Below are positions 40,115-48,117 of a stretch of 64,000 bases of DNA, piece by piece. A model generated the notes under the pieces. The model was not told the origin of the DNA and ran no database searches. It saw nothing but the letters and a program-made list of their open reading frames with translations. Position 1 is the stretch's first letter. Each line of letters opens with the position of its first letter. The position numbers were made by a program, and so were the translations under genes. Source of the DNA: Nocardia sp. BMG111209 (GTDB lineage Bacteria; Actinomycetota; Actinomycetes; Mycobacteriales; Mycobacteriaceae); contig NZ_KB907307.1 in the NCBI RefSeq assembly GCF_000381925.1, positions 1,984,001 to 2,048,000 of the forward strand, read 5' to 3'.

Positions 40115-40129
40115 GCCGCCCGCGCGGCG

Positions 40130-40888
40130 TCAGCGCACCCGATCGAGCATCGTGAGATAGGTGTCGAGCTGGGCCGCCCCGGCGAGCAGGTTGCGGCTGC
40201 GGGTGGTCAGCCGCTCCTGCCAGGAGGCGAGAAAGATCGCCAGCGCGTCCGCGCCGCCCGCCGTGCGCAGCGAGTCGAGAAACTGTGCCACCTGCGACAA
40301 TTGGTAGCCGCCCTGACGCAACTGCCGCGCGATCTCGGCATCGCGGATACAGTCGGGCCCGTATTCGCGATACCCGGTCGCCCGGTCCCGTCCCGGGTGC
40401 AGGATGCCCTGAGTTTCCCAGGCGCGCAACGTGGCCGCGTGCATCCCGAGCCGCCGGGCCAGCTCGCCCACGGTCAGCGGCGGACCGTCGACCACCGGCG
40501 GCGCCGTGCCGGCCAGCGTGCCGAGCGCCGTGGCGACCTCGGCGCGGGTGCCTCGCTCGGCGAGCAGCGCGACGTGCGCGGCGTCGACGAGCCGATAGGC
40601 GCATTCCAGATCGCCACGGTTGGTCGCATGCATGATCTCGACCGCCTGCCGGTACCCGTGACCTGCGCGCAACGCCAGGAAGGCACGCAGCGCCTGCGCG
40701 TGCAGCGGCGTGTAACGGCGGTAGCCGGTCGCGCTGCGCTCGGCCGGCGGCAGGAGGCCCGCGTCGTCGTAATTGCGGATCGCCTGTGCGGACAGTCCGT
40801 GCTCGCGGGCGAGGTCGATCGGGCGCAGCTTGTACCTCCGTTTGAGGGTTCCATCGGAAAATGCAGGCGCGATCGGTGCAAGTTTCAC
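40130..40888 (-). CDS. Double MerR-type HTH regulator
   Basis: 252 aa from a GTG at 40888; the ribosome site is poor and the start is tentative. Two MerR-type HTH domains occur in one chain: residues about 22-85 (YKLRPIDLAREHGLSAQAIRNYDDAGLLPP...GYRRYT) and about 128-195 (TVGELARRLGMHAATLRAWETQGILHP...GYREYG). Tandem MerR domains in one chain are uncommon. It diverges from the erythromycin esterase-like gene with a gap of 54 bp, so it may control that gene. Confidence 0.86.
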   Translation of the reverse strand: MKLAPIAPAFSDGTLKRRYKLRPIDLAREHGLSAQAIRNYDDAGLLPPAERSATGYRRYTPLHAQALRAFLALRAGHGYRQAVEIMHATNRGDLECAYRLVDAAHVALLAERGTRAEVATALGTLAGTAPPVVDGPPLTVGELARRLGMHAATLRAWETQGILHPGRDRATGYREYGPDCIRDAEIARQLRQGGYQLSQVAQFLDSLRTAGGADALAIFLASWQERLTTRSRNLLAGAAQLDTYLTMLDRVR

Positions 40889-40942
40889 TCGATTCTTCAA
40901 CGATACCGTCGAGGGGGTAGCCAGTTCCGAAAGAGGTGTCCA

Positions 40943-42142
40943 TTGACCACTGCCGTACCACTGCACGAGATAGCGCGCGGACTCGACGATCCGGCCGAGT
41001 TGGCCCGTGCCGTCGACGATCTGCTCGAAGCCCGCACCGAACCGCCGACCGTACTCGCCCTCGGTGAGCCGACGCACGGGATCGAGGCATTCCCGTTGCT
41101 GCGCAACGACTTTCTCGTGCACCTCGCCGAACGGGGTTACCGGTCCATCGCACTGGAGACCGATATCGTCGCCGCGACCCTCGTCGACGATCACGTCACC
41201 GGGGTCACGAACCTCGACACCGCACCGGCGACCGGATTCAGCCACGGATTCGGCGCGATACCCGGCAATCGTGAACTGCTGCAATGGCTTCGCGCATACA
41301 ACAACGACCGGTCACCCCAGGACCGCATCCACTTCCACGGCTTCGACGCACCGACCGAATACGCCGCCGCCCCGAGCCCCCGGCGGTACCTCCGCGCCGC
41401 CGCCGACCACCTGCCCGAGGCCCTGCGCCCCGACTCGGCCTCCGACCTCGACACCCTGTCCGGCGCCGACGCGGACTGGTCGAACGAGGCGGCGATGTAC
41501 GACCCGGCGGCCTCCATCGGCGACTCCGACCGCGCCCGGGCCCTGCGCCTGATCGCCGACGACCTGGCCGGGGCACTGCGCCGCGCGGCGCGGCCCCTGC
41601 GCGCCGCCGACCCGATCGGCTACGACCGCGCCGTCACCCACGCCCGCACCGCCGTGGGCCTGCTGCGCTACCACGCGACGATGGCCCGTCCCGCCCCCGA
41701 CCGCATCGCCGACCTGATGGCCGTGCGATCGGAAATGATGGCCGACAACCTCCTCGCGATAGTCGCACAGGAGCAGCACCGCGGACCGACCCTGGTGTTC
41801 GCCCACAACGCCCATCTCCAGCGCGCAAGATCGGGAGCCGACATGAACCGTTGCAGCGCAGGCACTCTCGTCGCCGCGGCACTCGGCGAGCGCTACATGT
41901 TCCTGGCCGCCGACGCCGCACCGGCGAGCGCACCCGGCACCCTCCACCACCTGCTCGCCCAGGCGACCACCCGCCGCGCCCTGTTCCCGGCACCGGCCCT
42001 GCGCGCAGCCCTGCCCCGGTCCCTGGAACCGACCGAACCCGTTGTGCGCGGCCACATTCCACTCACCCTCGCCGACCTGTCCGGCGCCGACGCGGTCGTC
42101 TTCATCGCCGACACCGACGGAAAGCAGTTCCGATATTGGTGA
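40943..42142 (+). CDS. Erythromycin esterase-family protein
   Basis: 399 aa using a TTG at 40943, chosen because AAGAGG lies 7 nt upstream and no ATG or GTG is near. The conserved family motifs are intact: LGEPTHGIEAF (Glu and His near residue 42), SIALETD, FHGFDAPTE and VFAHNAHLQR. EreA/EreB open the macrolide lactone ring, but many environmental homologues have unknown substrates and resistance should not be assumed. It is divergent from the double-MerR gene. Confidence 0.88.
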   Translation: MTTAVPLHEIARGLDDPAELARAVDDLLEARTEPPTVLALGEPTHGIEAFPLLRNDFLVHLAERGYRSIALETDIVAATLVDDHVTGVTNLDTAPATGFSHGFGAIPGNRELLQWLRAYNNDRSPQDRIHFHGFDAPTEYAAAPSPRRYLRAAADHLPEALRPDSASDLDTLSGADADWSNEAAMYDPAASIGDSDRARALRLIADDLAGALRRAARPLRAADPIGYDRAVTHARTAVGLLRYHATMARPAPDRIADLMAVRSEMMADNLLAIVAQEQHRGPTLVFAHNAHLQRARSGADMNRCSAGTLVAAALGERYMFLAADAAPASAPGTLHHLLAQATTRRALFPAPALRAALPRSLEPTEPVVRGHIPLTLADLSGADAVVFIADTDGKQFRYW

Positions 42143-42210
42143 CCCACCGATGACTTCCGGGTGACCCAGCCGTCGATACTCCGGGTACATCGACAGACAG
42201 GAGTCCAGAC

Positions 42211-43077
42211 ATGACAGGTTCGATTCGATCGGGCACGACCTCGGTGCGGGCGAACGGCGTGGATCTCGGTATCGAGAGCTTCGGCCGCGAGCACGATCCG
42301 CTGATCCTGCTGGCCGGCGGCACGACGATGCTGTCCTGGCCCGACGCGCTGTGTGAGCGGCTGGCGTCGGGCGGGCGGCGCGTGGTCCGCTACGACCTGC
42401 GCGACTGCGGCGCGTCGACCAGCGTCGACCCGGCGAATCCGGCCTACGACCTGCGTGATCTCGCCCGCGATGCGGTAGCGCTGGCCGAGGCGCTCGGTGC
42501 CGGGACCGCTCATCTCGGTGGAATCGGCGTCGGCGGAATGGTCGCCCAGGTCGCCGCGCTGGACCACCCGGACGCGTTCTCGGCCCTGACCCTCGTGAGC
42601 ACGAGGCCGGTGGCACCGGGCCCGATCGACGAGGACCTGCCGGACCACGACCACGCGGTCCTGGGCGCGCTGTTCGCCGGCCCGCTACCGGACTGGACCG
42701 ACCGCGATGCCGTCGCGGCGTTCGCCGCCGCGGGAGCCGCGCCGATGGGCAACGACCCGGAGCAGGCGCGGGAGACGGCGACCCGGATCTGGGACCGGAC
42801 GCCGTCGGACGATCCCGCCGTGCACCGGGCGAACCAGCTCGGAACGGTCTTCTCCCGCATCGATTGCGGCCCGCGCTGGCGGGACCGGCTCGGCGAACTC
42901 GACCTGCCCACCCTCGTGGTGCACGGTCGCACCGACCCGTTCTTCCCGGTAGGCAACGGCGAGGCCCTCGCCGCCGAAATCGCCGGCGCGCGACTGCTGG
43001 TCCTCGACGACATGGGTACGGCCCTGCGCCCCAACGCAACCGACCGGGTCGCCACCGCGATGCTCGCCCTGGGGTGA
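42211..43077 (+). CDS. Alpha/beta hydrolase-fold protein lacking catalytic Ser and His
   Basis: 288 aa from the ATG at 42211. The fold is clear: ILLAGGTTMLSWPDALCERL, VRYDLRDCGAST, and the nucleophile elbow followed by MVAQVAALDHPD. The elbow, normally GxSxGG, reads GIGVGG (Gly106 in place of Ser). The histidine position, normally GHAL, reads GTAL. The acid (Asp in HGRTDPFFP) remains. The protein is therefore probably not a hydrolase of the usual type and may be a binding protein or pseudoenzyme. The rest of the gene is intact, without frameshift. Confidence 0.9.
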   Translation: MTGSIRSGTTSVRANGVDLGIESFGREHDPLILLAGGTTMLSWPDALCERLASGGRRVVRYDLRDCGASTSVDPANPAYDLRDLARDAVALAEALGAGTAHLGGIGVGGMVAQVAALDHPDAFSALTLVSTRPVAPGPIDEDLPDHDHAVLGALFAGPLPDWTDRDAVAAFAAAGAAPMGNDPEQARETATRIWDRTPSDDPAVHRANQLGTVFSRIDCGPRWRDRLGELDLPTLVVHGRTDPFFPVGNGEALAAEIAGARLLVLDDMGTALRPNATDRVATAMLALG

Positions 43078-43114
43078 CCCGGACCACGGCGGTATGAGGC
43101 GAGCAGTCATCGCC

Positions 43115-43492
43115 TCACGCCGTGGTCGGGTACCGATACGCGATCTGGTGGACGTTGCCGAACGGGTCGCGGACCATGGCCCGAAGGTCACCGTAGGGTG
43201 TGTCGACCGGCGCCTCCAGACTGGAAGCACCCGCACTCAACGCCCGCTGATACGTCGCGGCGACATCATCGACATAGATATACAGAAAGGCCGGAAACAC
43301 TTCGCGCTCACCGGATTCCGACACCATGACCAGAGAGTCCCCGATGCGGACCTCGGTCGGCCGATTCGGCTCGACCTCGCCGACAGCCCCGAACACCGTC
43401 CGCAGGAACGCAACTGCGCCAGCGTGATCATCGACCACCATACGTGGTGTCACCGAACGATATCCGGTGGGAGGAGTGGAAGCCGCAGCCAT
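43115..43492 (-). CDS. VOC/glyoxalase-fold protein, PhnB-like
   Basis: 125 aa from the ATG at 43492 after GGGAGA; a longer frame to 43711 overlaps the promoter of the next gene and is not favoured. It has the glyoxalase/bleomycin-resistance fold with the start YRSVTPRMVVDDHAGAVAFLRTVFGA and the end DPFGNVHQIAYR. Substrate unknown. It is divergent from the secreted-protein gene. Confidence 0.87.
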   Translation of the reverse strand: MAAASTPPTGYRSVTPRMVVDDHAGAVAFLRTVFGAVGEVEPNRPTEVRIGDSLVMVSESGEREVFPAFLYIYVDDVAATYQRALSAGASSLEAPVDTPYGDLRAMVRDPFGNVHQIAYRYPTTA

Positions 43493-43646
43493 ACCGAGTC
43501 TCCCACGCGCACGGCCCGCACCGAAGTGGTTCTCATCGAAGCCGACCATCGAGAGCAAATCGCGTGCTAGCGTGACGATTACGAGGCGTCGGCTCCACCG
43601 AAACCCGTTCGATCGGCGTCCGCAATTGTTCCGAAAGGATCGACGC

Positions 43647-44078
43647 ATGATGCCCGGTACCCGAGCGGTCCTCACTGTCCTCACGGCCACTGCGGCAGCG
43701 GTGGTCGTCACCGCGCCGGCCGCCTCGGCCTACATCACCGCGATCACCCCGACCCCGGGCCTGAGCCTGGGCGCCAACTCCTACGGCACGGGTTGCACCT
43801 ACCCCGTCACCATCACCGGAGACCCCGGCGACCAGGTCGTCTGGGTCGAGGATCAGGTGTACCGCAACGGCTCGTGGGACCATGCCGCCACCGGCGTGTT
43901 CGGACCGGTCAGCGCCGTACCCGGCAAACCCGGCAAGTTCACGGTCAGCTGGACCCCGAACGCCACCGGCGAGCACTACCTCGGAGCCGGACACAACCAA
44001 TACCGCGAGGGCGCATCGGTCAAGGTGAACGTCGGCACCGGACTGAACCTCGGCAGCAGCTGCGTAACCCTGCCCTGA
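43647..44078 (+). CDS. Small secreted protein, Ig-like predicted fold
   Basis: 143 aa from the ATG at 43647 (a second ATG follows at once), with GAAAGGA upstream. Residues 1-28 are a signal peptide cut after ASA. The mature part is beta-rich with one Cys near each end (TGCTYP and SSCVTLP), likely bridged, and Val/Thr-rich strands as in Ig-like or wall-associated domains. It faces the bulb-type lectin gene convergently. No family is recognised. Confidence 0.8.
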   Translation: MMPGTRAVLTVLTATAAAVVVTAPAASAYITAITPTPGLSLGANSYGTGCTYPVTITGDPGDQVVWVEDQVYRNGSWDHAATGVFGPVSAVPGKPGKFTVSWTPNATGEHYLGAGHNQYREGASVKVNVGTGLNLGSSCVTLP

Positions 44079-44201
44079 TATCCCGCAACCGTTGCGGCCC
44101 AAACCTTTTCATCACCGCAGCGAGCCGCGTGGCTCGTGCAACATCGACGCTGCGAAGCGCGGTCCGAGGCCGGCTGGACCCGACCTCGGACGCGCCCGCG
44201 C

Positions 44202-44933
44202 TCACATCATGCGGGAGGCGGTCTCCAGCATGCTGGAGTTGAGCGCCGCGTGCTGCTTACTGGACCAGATCGGATTGCCGTTCTTCTCGTAGAGCACGAA
44301 GTTGCCGTCGTTCTGCACGACCAGCCGGTCGGCTGATGCGCCGTTGGTCTTCGTGGCCCAGGTCGCCCGGTTGTACTGGTCGTAGAGCACGAAGTTGCCG
44401 TCCTTCTGGAACGTGGCCCGCACGACTCCCCGCCCACCGGTACCGGTCTGCCAGATCACGCCCCTGACATGCGACAACACCAGATTGCCGTCGTCCTGCA
44501 AGGTCACGTGGCACTGGCCGGTGCTCAGGCGATGACCGAGACCGAGCTCATCGCCTGGACGGAGCGTGGTGATGTTCCCCCCGTCCCGCGCCGAATCCGC
44601 GATCCTCCTGCCGGTGTACCGCTGCGTGCACCACACCGTGTTGCCCTTCTTGTCCGACAGCACCACAACGCCGTTCTCCACGACCACCTTCACGGCGTTG
44701 TCGGTACCCGTGGACCACTTCACCTCGTCGTTCTCGTCGACCAGCACGAAGTTGCCGTCCTTACGGAGTACGCCCCGGACGACTCCCCGACCGCCGGTGC
44801 CCGTCCCCCCGACGACGAAATCGCCGTCGGAGATCACCAGGTCACCATCGTCGCGCAGGGTCAGTGCGAACGTGTCGTCGGTCAGGGACCGACCGAGACC
44901 GAGCTCCTCGCCCACGTGCAGCGTGTTACCCAT
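44202..44933 (-). CDS. Tandem bulb-type (B-lectin) mannose-binding lectin
   Basis: 243 aa from the ATG at 44933 after GAAAGGAA. Two B-lectin domains (about 1-115 and 120-243) each consist of beta-prism subdomains. Mannose-pocket motifs of the QxDxNxVxY type are visible as QDDGNLVLS, QKDGNFVLY and QNDGNFVLY in the second domain and as degenerate forms (RDDGDLVIS, RKDGNFVLV) in the first. There is no signal peptide. Tandem lectin domains of this kind occur in lectin-like bacteriocins of Gram-negative bacteria and in some actinobacteria. The role here is unknown. Confidence 0.92.
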   Translation of the reverse strand: MGNTLHVGEELGLGRSLTDDTFALTLRDDGDLVISDGDFVVGGTGTGGRGVVRGVLRKDGNFVLVDENDEVKWSTGTDNAVKVVVENGVVVLSDKKGNTVWCTQRYTGRRIADSARDGGNITTLRPGDELGLGHRLSTGQCHVTLQDDGNLVLSHVRGVIWQTGTGGRGVVRATFQKDGNFVLYDQYNRATWATKTNGASADRLVVQNDGNFVLYEKNGNPIWSSKQHAALNSSMLETASRMM

Positions 44934-45181
44934 GAGAGATTCCTTTCGGAGAAGGGGATCCGCGTCGCTGTGCCCATGCATCTCACATACCGATAACCAC
45001 GATCACCGAGCCTGTCGCGCGACCACACCGGGCTCACGCCACAAGATCAACAGGCCGTCCCCATGATGCCCGCTCCCCCGGCGCAACCACACCGGTTTGA
45101 CCTCTCGAACCGGACACAATACCCACCGGCGTGTCTCCGCACGGCTCGATGCCTTCCCGCGGATCAACCACCGGCCACGAG

Positions 45182-46021
45182 TTATGTTGTGCCGCCGAAC
45201 ATCTGGTCGAGCCGGGTGAAGGGCGCCGCTTGGTCGAGTTCGGTGAAGGTGCCCTCGTGTGCGATCTCCTCGGCCGCGCGCAGGAACGCGCCCCACGCGG
45301 CCCTCGCCAGCGCGGACCCGAGGCTCACGCGTCGCACACCGAGGCCGGCCAGGTCCGCGACCTTCAGCCCGATGTCCCGGGAGACCAGAACGTTGACCGG
45401 CCTCGGTGCCACCGCTTCGACGACCGCCCGGATATCCGCCTCGGTACGAATACCCGGCGCGTAGAGCACATCGGCCCCGGCCTCGGCATACGCCTGCAGC
45501 CGAATGATCGACTCGCGCAGAGGATCCGGATGACCGACGAGGAAACACTCGGCCCGCGCGGTCAGCAGCACCTCCGCGTGCCGCGAGTCGATCCCCGCTC
45601 GCGCGGCCCGTATCCGGCCGGCCGCTTCGGCGATGTCGTACAGCGGAGCCCCCGGGTCACCCGTGGCGTCCTCGATCGACAGGCCCGCGACACCGGTATC
45701 GACACAGGCCGCGACATTGGCCGCCAGCGCCGCCGGATCGGCCGCATACCCCGCCTGGAAGTCCGCGTTGACCGGAAGATCCGTCGCCGCAGCCAGTTCC
45801 GCCAGATGATCCAGCACCGGCCGCAGACTCAACGCCTGTGGGTGGTCCGGGAGACCACGGGAGAAGCCCACCCCCGCACTCGTCGAGGCGAGCGCCGGAA
45901 AACCGAGGCTCGCCAACGCAACCGCGGACCCGACGTCCCACGGGTTGGGGATCACGAAACACCCGCTCTCGTGCAGCCGACGGAATGCCGACCGGCGTTG
46001 CTGGAGCGAATTCCGTTGCAC
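45182..46021 (-). CDS. Isocitrate lyase/PEP mutase-family protein
   Basis: 279 aa from the GTG at 46021, preceded by GAGAGGAAG. The PEP mutase/methylisocitrate lyase-type barrel is seen from PNPWDVGSA near residue 25, STSAGVGFSRG, the metal site NADFQAGYA and SIEDATG near 115-120, and LTARAECFL. The KKCGH catalytic loop of true isocitrate lyases is absent, as in the oxaloacetase/PEP-mutase-like branch. It could cleave or form C-C or C-P bonds. No phosphonate genes are nearby. Confidence 0.9.
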   Translation of the reverse strand: MQRNSLQQRRSAFRRLHESGCFVIPNPWDVGSAVALASLGFPALASTSAGVGFSRGLPDHPQALSLRPVLDHLAELAAATDLPVNADFQAGYAADPAALAANVAACVDTGVAGLSIEDATGDPGAPLYDIAEAAGRIRAARAGIDSRHAEVLLTARAECFLVGHPDPLRESIIRLQAYAEAGADVLYAPGIRTEADIRAVVEAVAPRPVNVLVSRDIGLKVADLAGLGVRRVSLGSALARAAWGAFLRAAEEIAHEGTFTELDQAAPFTRLDQMFGGTT

Positions 46022-46117
46022 GGTATGTCTTCCTCTCGACAGCGGTGAGGCGGCCCGCGCCGACCCTCGTTCTCGCAGACCACCATAGGGCCGAAGCACA
46101 CAGGTAGGGTGTGCGCC

Positions 46118-46891
46118 GTGCGAGATTTCGGGACAGGCTTCACCCACCTGTTGAACGGTCAGCGATGGATGGCCCGGCATACACGCGACTACGGTTTCGG
46201 ACTGCTACCCGGCCTCCTCACCCTGGTTCTGTACCTGTTCGCACTGGTCGCTCTCATCACGTGGGGCTACGACCTGTCCACGGCCCTGACGACATTCGCC
46301 GACAACTGGTCCAGCCCGTGGCAGGGCCTGGTCCGGGGCTTCCTCACCGTACTGATGTTCGCCCTGTTGCTGCTCCTGGCCGTCCCGGCCTTCGCCGCGG
46401 TGACATTGCTGATCGGCCAGCCCTTCTACGAGGTGCTGTCGCAACGCGTCGACCGCTCCGTCTCGCCGGACGGCACCGCCCCCGAATCCGATCTGCCACT
46501 GTGGCGCCAACTCTGGATATCGGCCCGGGACAGCCTGCGAATCCTGCTGCGGACCGCACTGTGGGGCATCCTGCTGTTCGCCCTCGGCTTCCTACCGGTG
46601 GTGGGACAGACCGTGATACCGGTAGCCGCGATCATGGTGACCGGATTCTTCCTCACCGAAGAACTGACCGCGATCGCACTGCAACGACGCTCGATCGCGC
46701 TCCGGGATCGACTGACCCTCTTACGTTCCCGCAAGACCCTGGTATGGGGTTTCGGCGCCCCACTGGCCGCCGCATTCCTCGTCCCGGTCGTCGCGGTATT
46801 CCTCATGCCGGGCGCAGTCGCCGGCGCCACCCTGCTGGCCCGAGACCTGCTCGCCGAGGACAACACACCCGGCCCCACCGGTCGGTCATGA
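46118..46891 (+). CDS. EI24-domain (CysZ-like) membrane protein
   Basis: 257 aa from the GTG at 46118, with AGGTAGGG about 9 nt upstream. It has the EI24 pattern of four to five membrane segments and the typical start RDFGTGFTHLLNGQRW, plus IGQPFYEVLSQRVD in the middle. Some family members (CysZ) transport sulfate, but the actinobacterial branch is uncharacterised. It diverges from the PEP mutase-family gene. Confidence 0.87.
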   Translation: MRDFGTGFTHLLNGQRWMARHTRDYGFGLLPGLLTLVLYLFALVALITWGYDLSTALTTFADNWSSPWQGLVRGFLTVLMFALLLLLAVPAFAAVTLLIGQPFYEVLSQRVDRSVSPDGTAPESDLPLWRQLWISARDSLRILLRTALWGILLFALGFLPVVGQTVIPVAAIMVTGFFLTEELTAIALQRRSIALRDRLTLLRSRKTLVWGFGAPLAAAFLVPVVAVFLMPGAVAGATLLARDLLAEDNTPGPTGRS

Positions 46892-46900
46892 TCACCGAAA

Positions 46901-46925
46901 TTGTTGAAGGACAACGCCTTACAAT
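46901..46925 (+). promoter_or_regulatory. Promoter with small inverted repeat before the SDR gene
   Basis: A -10 box TACAAT (46920-46925) ends 6 nt before the GTG at 46932, which fits a leaderless mRNA. TTGT and ACAA (46901-46904 / 46911-46914) form a short inverted repeat around TGAAGG where a repressor could bind. No clear -35 is visible. Confidence 0.5.
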
Positions 46926-46931
46926 GTACCG

Positions 46932-47678
46932 GTGTCGATGAGCGGAAAGGTCGCCCTGGTGACCGGAGCGACCAGCGGAATCGGTCGCGCCACAGCGACC
47001 CTGCTGGCCGAGCGCGGGGCGCATGTCGTTGTCACCGGCCGCGACACCACCCGCGGTGAACAGGTGGTCGACGAGATCCGCGCGATCGGTGGCACCGCGG
47101 ATTTCCTGGCCGCGGCCCTGACCACCGCCGACGACGCGCGCACACTGGCAGACGCCACACACGAACTCGCGGGCCCGATCGACATCCTGATCAACAACGC
47201 CGCAATCGCCGTATTCGGGGCAACCGCCGCCATCGCCGAGGCGGACTTCGACGCCTGCTACGCGATCAACGTCAAGGTACCGTTCTTCCTGGTCGGCGCC
47301 ATCGCACCCGGAATGGCCGAGCGCGGACGAGGCGTGATCGTCAACGTGAGCACCATGGTGGCCTCGTTCGGCACTGCCGGATCCGCGGTGTACGCGTCCA
47401 GCAAGGCCGCACTGGAACTGCTCACCAAATCGTGGGCTGCGGAATACGGCCCCCACGGAGTGCGAGTGAACGCCGTCGCCCCCGGACCGACCCGCACCGA
47501 GGGCACAACCGCCCAATACGGCATCGATCGCCTGGAAGCCCTCGCCGCACGGGCCCCGGCCCGCCGCATCGCCGAGCCGACCGAAATAGCCCAAGCCATC
47601 GCCTATCTCGCCGACGAACACGCCGACTTCGTCCACGGCATCATCCTCCCCGTCGACGGCGGCCGTACCGCCGTGTGA
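46932..47678 (+). CDS. Short-chain dehydrogenase/reductase
   Basis: 248 aa if translation begins at the leaderless GTG (46932); an ATG two codons later (46938) is the alternative. The classical SDR motifs are complete: TGATSGIG near residue 12, INNAA near 85, the catalytic Ser in NVSTMVAS and YASSK near 155. The end reads ILPVDGGRTAV, as in many SDRs. Substrate unknown. Confidence 0.9.
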   Translation: MSMSGKVALVTGATSGIGRATATLLAERGAHVVVTGRDTTRGEQVVDEIRAIGGTADFLAAALTTADDARTLADATHELAGPIDILINNAAIAVFGATAAIAEADFDACYAINVKVPFFLVGAIAPGMAERGRGVIVNVSTMVASFGTAGSAVYASSKAALELLTKSWAAEYGPHGVRVNAVAPGPTRTEGTTAQYGIDRLEALAARAPARRIAEPTEIAQAIAYLADEHADFVHGIILPVDGGRTAV

Positions 47679-47688
47679 ACAGAAATCA

Positions 47689-48117
47689 GTGCCGAGCAAA
47701 GGGATTGCCACCCAGACGTCCGTCGGCTGTCAGGTTCGGCGACAGGCGACCGGCCCAACTGGACCGTTACCGTTGGAAGGCCGTGTCGACGCGGAGAAGG
47801 ATTGGGCGGCGGCTCTTCTCGGCGTATTGGGAGGGTATGTAGTGGATTCGAGAGAGGCTGTGCGAATGGCGGCACCCATCGCGGTAACGACGATCATGGC
47901 TACCAAGTTGTCGGCAGTGGTGGACCCGGCGACCGCCGCGTCGACAACGACCGGCTTCCCAACCTCATTGTGGCTGCACCCCAGGCAATCTCCGCCCGGG
48001 CCTGCACCAGCACAGCAGCGTCCGGCCGACAAGGGCCATACGACCCAGGACGCCGAGGTAACCGGTGAAGGTCATACCGTCACCCGAGCCGGTCGCGATA
48101 TCCGCCCAACGCCATGA
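47689..48117 (+). CDS. Uncertain small protein translationally coupled to the STAND ATPase
   Basis: A frame of up to 142 codons (GTG at 47689; a true start may lie further in) whose TGA overlaps the STAND gene's ATG (48114). The body is unrecognised, with an Ala/Val-rich stretch near residues 60-90. Its C-terminus reads VTGEGHTVTRAGRDI. The STAND protein that follows has a related QVTGDSNYVVQAGGNAI near its own N-terminus; segments of the form TGxxNxVxQAGRD are common at that place in actinobacterial STAND proteins. The shared motif and the ATGA overlap argue for coding. The lack of a clear ribosome site argues against it. Confidence 0.45.
   Translation: MPSKGIATQTSVGCQVRRQATGPTGPLPLEGRVDAEKDWAAALLGVLGGYVVDSREAVRMAAPIAVTTIMATKLSAVVDPATAASTTTGFPTSLWLHPRQSPPGPAPAQQRPADKGHTTQDAEVTGEGHTVTRAGRDIRPTP

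Noticed and set aside
43493..43711. N-terminal extension of the VOC protein at 43115-43492
   Set aside because: The extension is Arg-rich, overlaps the leader and signal peptide of the divergent secreted protein, and a good ribosome site precedes the ATG at 43492.
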